From Candidatus Kosakonia sp. 282A-S69 (GTDB lineage Bacteria > Pseudomonadota > Gammaproteobacteria > Enterobacterales > Enterobacteriaceae): 64,000 bases of DNA. Under the pieces are notes generated by a model. The model was not told the DNA's origin. It saw only the letters and a program-made list of their open reading frames with translations, and made no database searches. The position numbers and the translations under genes are program-made. The DNA lies in contig NZ_JAROAU010000003.1 of the NCBI RefSeq assembly GCF_029433855.1, positions 2,331,670-2,395,669 of the forward strand, in the 5' to 3' direction. Positions 62,206 through 64,000 of the stretch are shown piece after piece (position 1 is the stretch's first letter; each line of letters opens with the position of its first letter).

Positions 62206-63108
62206 CTAGCCGCCGGTTTTCAGGCAGAAGCCTGGCATCGCCTGGCGCTCGATCCAGTGGATCATTCGCCCGGCAATATCCAGCCCGGTGGCTTTTTCGA
62301 TCCCTTCCAGCCCCGGCGAGGCGTTGACTTCCATCACCAGCGGGCCGCGGTTAGCGCGCAAAATATCGACCCCGGCAACATCCAGCCCGAGCGTATGCGC
62401 CGCTGCCAGCGCGATCTCCCGCTCGCGCGGCGTGATCTCGACTACGGTCGCCTGCCCGCCGCGGTGCAAATTGGAGCGGAAATCCCCCGCTTTCGCCCGG
62501 CGTTCAATCGCCGCCACCACTTCGTTGCCGATCACCAGACAGCGGATGTCGCACCCTTTCGCTTCCTCAATAAACTCCTGCACCAGAATATGGGCGTTGA
62601 GGCCGCGAAACGCGTCAATTACGCTCTCTGCCGCCTGGCGTGTCTCCGCCAGCACCACGCCGATCCCTTGAGTCCCCTCAACCAGCTTCACTACCAGCGG
62701 CGCGCCGCCGACCATATCGATCAGATCGCTGGTGTCATCGGGCGAGTGGGCAATGCCGGTAATCGGCAGATCGATCCCCTGGCGCGCCAGCAGTTGCAGG
62801 GAGCGCAGCTTGTCGCGGGCGCGGGTAATCGCCACCGATTCATTGAGCGGGTAGCTGCCGAGGATCTCAAACTGGCGCAGCGCGGCGGTGCCATAAAAGG
62901 TGATGGCCGAACCGATTCGCGGGATCACCGCATCAAAATGGGGAAGCTGGCGGCCTTTGTAGTGAATCGAGGAGGCGGCCGGGGTGATGTTCATATAACA
63001 GGAGAGTGGATCGAGGATCTCAATCTGGTGCCCACGCTGCACAGCGGCTTCACGCAGGCGTTTACAGGAGTAAAGCGTTCCATCCCGGGATAATACGGCT
63101 ATTTTCAC
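62206..63108 (-). CDS. rimK: RimK, ribosomal protein S6--L-glutamate ligase
   Basis: ATP-grasp ligase that adds glutamates to the C-terminus of ribosomal protein S6. 300 residues when started at GTG 63108 ([18 protein letters not shown]), with GAGG six bases before it. ATP-grasp features: [46 protein letters not shown], and metal-binding [14 protein letters not shown]. 73 bases after nfsA, same direction, as in the nfsA-rimK-ybjN operon. Confidence 0.97.
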   Translation of the reverse strand: MKIAVLSRDGTLYSCKRLREAAVQRGHQIEILDPLSCYMNITPAASSIHYKGRQLPHFDAVIPRIGSAITFYGTAALRQFEILGSYPLNESVAITRARDKLRSLQLLARQGIDLPITGIAHSPDDTSDLIDMVGGAPLVVKLVEGTQGIGVVLAETRQAAESVIDAFRGLNAHILVQEFIEEAKGCDIRCLVIGNEVVAAIERRAKAGDFRSNLHRGGQATVVEITPREREIALAAAHTLGLDVAGVDILRANRGPLVMEVNASPGLEGIEKATGLDIAGRMIHWIERQAMPGFCLKTGG

Positions 63109-63181
63109 CCTGCACCTCACGCAGAAGACCAGTTAAAAGCCTGCGTATCATACACGCAGCGCGGGGCAGGATGAACGGGAA

Positions 63182-63904
63182 TTAGCGCGTTGCCCAGCCC
63201 TGTTTATGCAAATAGTCGAGGATAAACGGACGGCTCTCTTTAATAATGGTGCGACGGATATGATCGCTCCAGTTATCGCGGCGTTTATTGCTGTCGCGCG
63301 TCATATAGTAGTGCTCCAGCTGGGCGTCATACTCTGCCAGTTTCTCTTTATCCAGCGGCTGGTAGTGGTTCTCATGCACCAGCATCGAAGCCGGCATACG
63401 CGGTTTGATATCCGGATTATCGGCAGGCCAGCCGAGGCAGAGGCCAAACAGCGGCAGCACCTGCTGCGGAATGCGCAGCAGTTCGCCGACCGCTTCGATA
63501 TTGTTACGAATGCCGCCAATATAGACGCCGCCCAGCCCCAGCGACTCCGCCGCGGTAAAGGCGTTTTGCCCCATGATTGCCGTATCGACTACGCCGAGTA
63601 GCAGTTGCTCCGCCAGCCCCGGTTTCGCTTCCGGGCAGATCTCAAAGTTGCGGTGAAAATCGGCGCAGAAGATCCAGAACTCGGCCGCCTGCGCGATATG
63701 CGGCTGTCCGCCCGCTAACGTCACCAGCTTTTCGCGCATAGCGGGATCGGTGATGCGGATAATGGAGCTGCACTGCAAAAAGCTGGAGGTCGATGCCGCC
63801 TGTGCGCTGGCGATAATCGCCTCGCGCTGTGCGTCCGTAATCGGCTCATCGGTAAAGTGGCGAATGGAACGATGGGCGCACAGCAATTCAATAGTAGGTG
63901 TCAT
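63182..63904 (-). CDS. nfsA: oxygen-insensitive NADPH nitroreductase NfsA
   Basis: FMN-dependent major nitroreductase. 240 residues as in E. coli. FMN/NADPH contact motifs CAHRSIRHFTDEPI, QCSSIIRI, GLGGVYIGGIRNN, LFGLCLGWPADNPDIKPR. First gene of nfsA-rimK-ybjN in this window. Confidence 0.98.
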   Translation of the reverse strand: MTPTIELLCAHRSIRHFTDEPITDAQREAIIASAQAASTSSFLQCSSIIRITDPAMREKLVTLAGGQPHIAQAAEFWIFCADFHRNFEICPEAKPGLAEQLLLGVVDTAIMGQNAFTAAESLGLGGVYIGGIRNNIEAVGELLRIPQQVLPLFGLCLGWPADNPDIKPRMPASMLVHENHYQPLDKEKLAEYDAQLEHYYMTRDSNKRRDNWSDHIRRTIIKESRPFILDYLHKQGWATR

Positions 63905-63936
63905 GTTGAATAATCCCCCAGTTAAACAAGTTGTTC

Positions 63937-63942
63937 AGTATA
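63937..63942 (-). promoter_or_regulatory. nfsA: possible nfsA -10 element
   Basis: TATACT on the minus strand, 33 bases before the nfsA ATG. A weak SoxS/MarA-box-like sequence overlaps the expected -35 region. The remaining 58 bases to the window edge show no recognisable ybjC end. Confidence 0.4.
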
Positions 63943-64000
63943 GGCTAAGCCGCTGCGCTCGTTGTAAGCGGAAGTTGCGAAGTTCTGATCAGATGCGCCT

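Overview
The window is a stretch of the chromosomal backbone of a member of the Enterobacteriaceae. From aroA at the left edge to nfsA at the right edge almost every gene is a full-length, intact homologue of an E. coli K-12 gene, in nearly the same order but seen from the opposite direction. The GC-rich codon use and the gene differences from E. coli suit an Enterobacter/Kosakonia/Klebsiella-type genome; the species cannot be fixed from the sequence alone. I see no phage, transposase, CRISPR array, rRNA or tRNA.

Layout. 1-10.2 kb: aroA (cut by the window edge), serC, ycaP, ycaO, then the anaerobic formate block focA-pflB-pflA and the transporter ycaD. 10.5-20.1 kb: serS, rarA, lolA, ftsK, lrp and divergent trxB (translation, replication-fork rescue, lipoprotein sorting, chromosome segregation, leucine regulon, thiol reduction). 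20.2-25.0 kb: cydDC, aat, infA. 25.1-30.5 kb: a small exported cysteine protein, clpA-clpS, an extra secreted lipase of the Geobacillus/Staphylococcus type, and cspD. 30.6-40.3 kb: macAB, ybjX, ybjD, lysO and the nitric-oxide-response pair hcp-hcr. 40.3-48.5 kb: a REP/BIME array, a DoxX protein, poxB-ltaE-ybjT, ybjS, a WG-repeat exported protein with amiD, and ybjP. 48.7-52.5 kb: the arginine transporter artPIQM plus artJ. 52.5-64.0 kb: a second BIME array, a YdeP-type molybdoenzyme, rlmC, ybjO, the putrescine transporter potFGHI, ybjN, rimK and nfsA.

Regulatory signals that can be read include an FNR-like box before focA, an NsrR-like operator and FNR-like box before hcp, ArgR boxes before artJ (a tandem pair), artP and lysO, a possible sigma-54 promoter before potF, and many intrinsic terminators.

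Compared with the E. coli K-12 order recalled from general knowledge, the following are missing at their usual places: dmsABC-ycaC and ycaMNK, serW, aqpZ and ybjQ. The accessory additions are the lipase at clpS/cspD, the small cysteine protein at the serW position, DoxX at hcr/poxB, the WG-repeat protein at ybjS/amiD and the YdeP-type oxidoreductase at artJ/rlmC. I did not find a convincing undescribed multi-gene system; the most interesting items are these single-gene insertions, the two BIME arrays, and two inverted repeats with identical 13-15-13 geometry.
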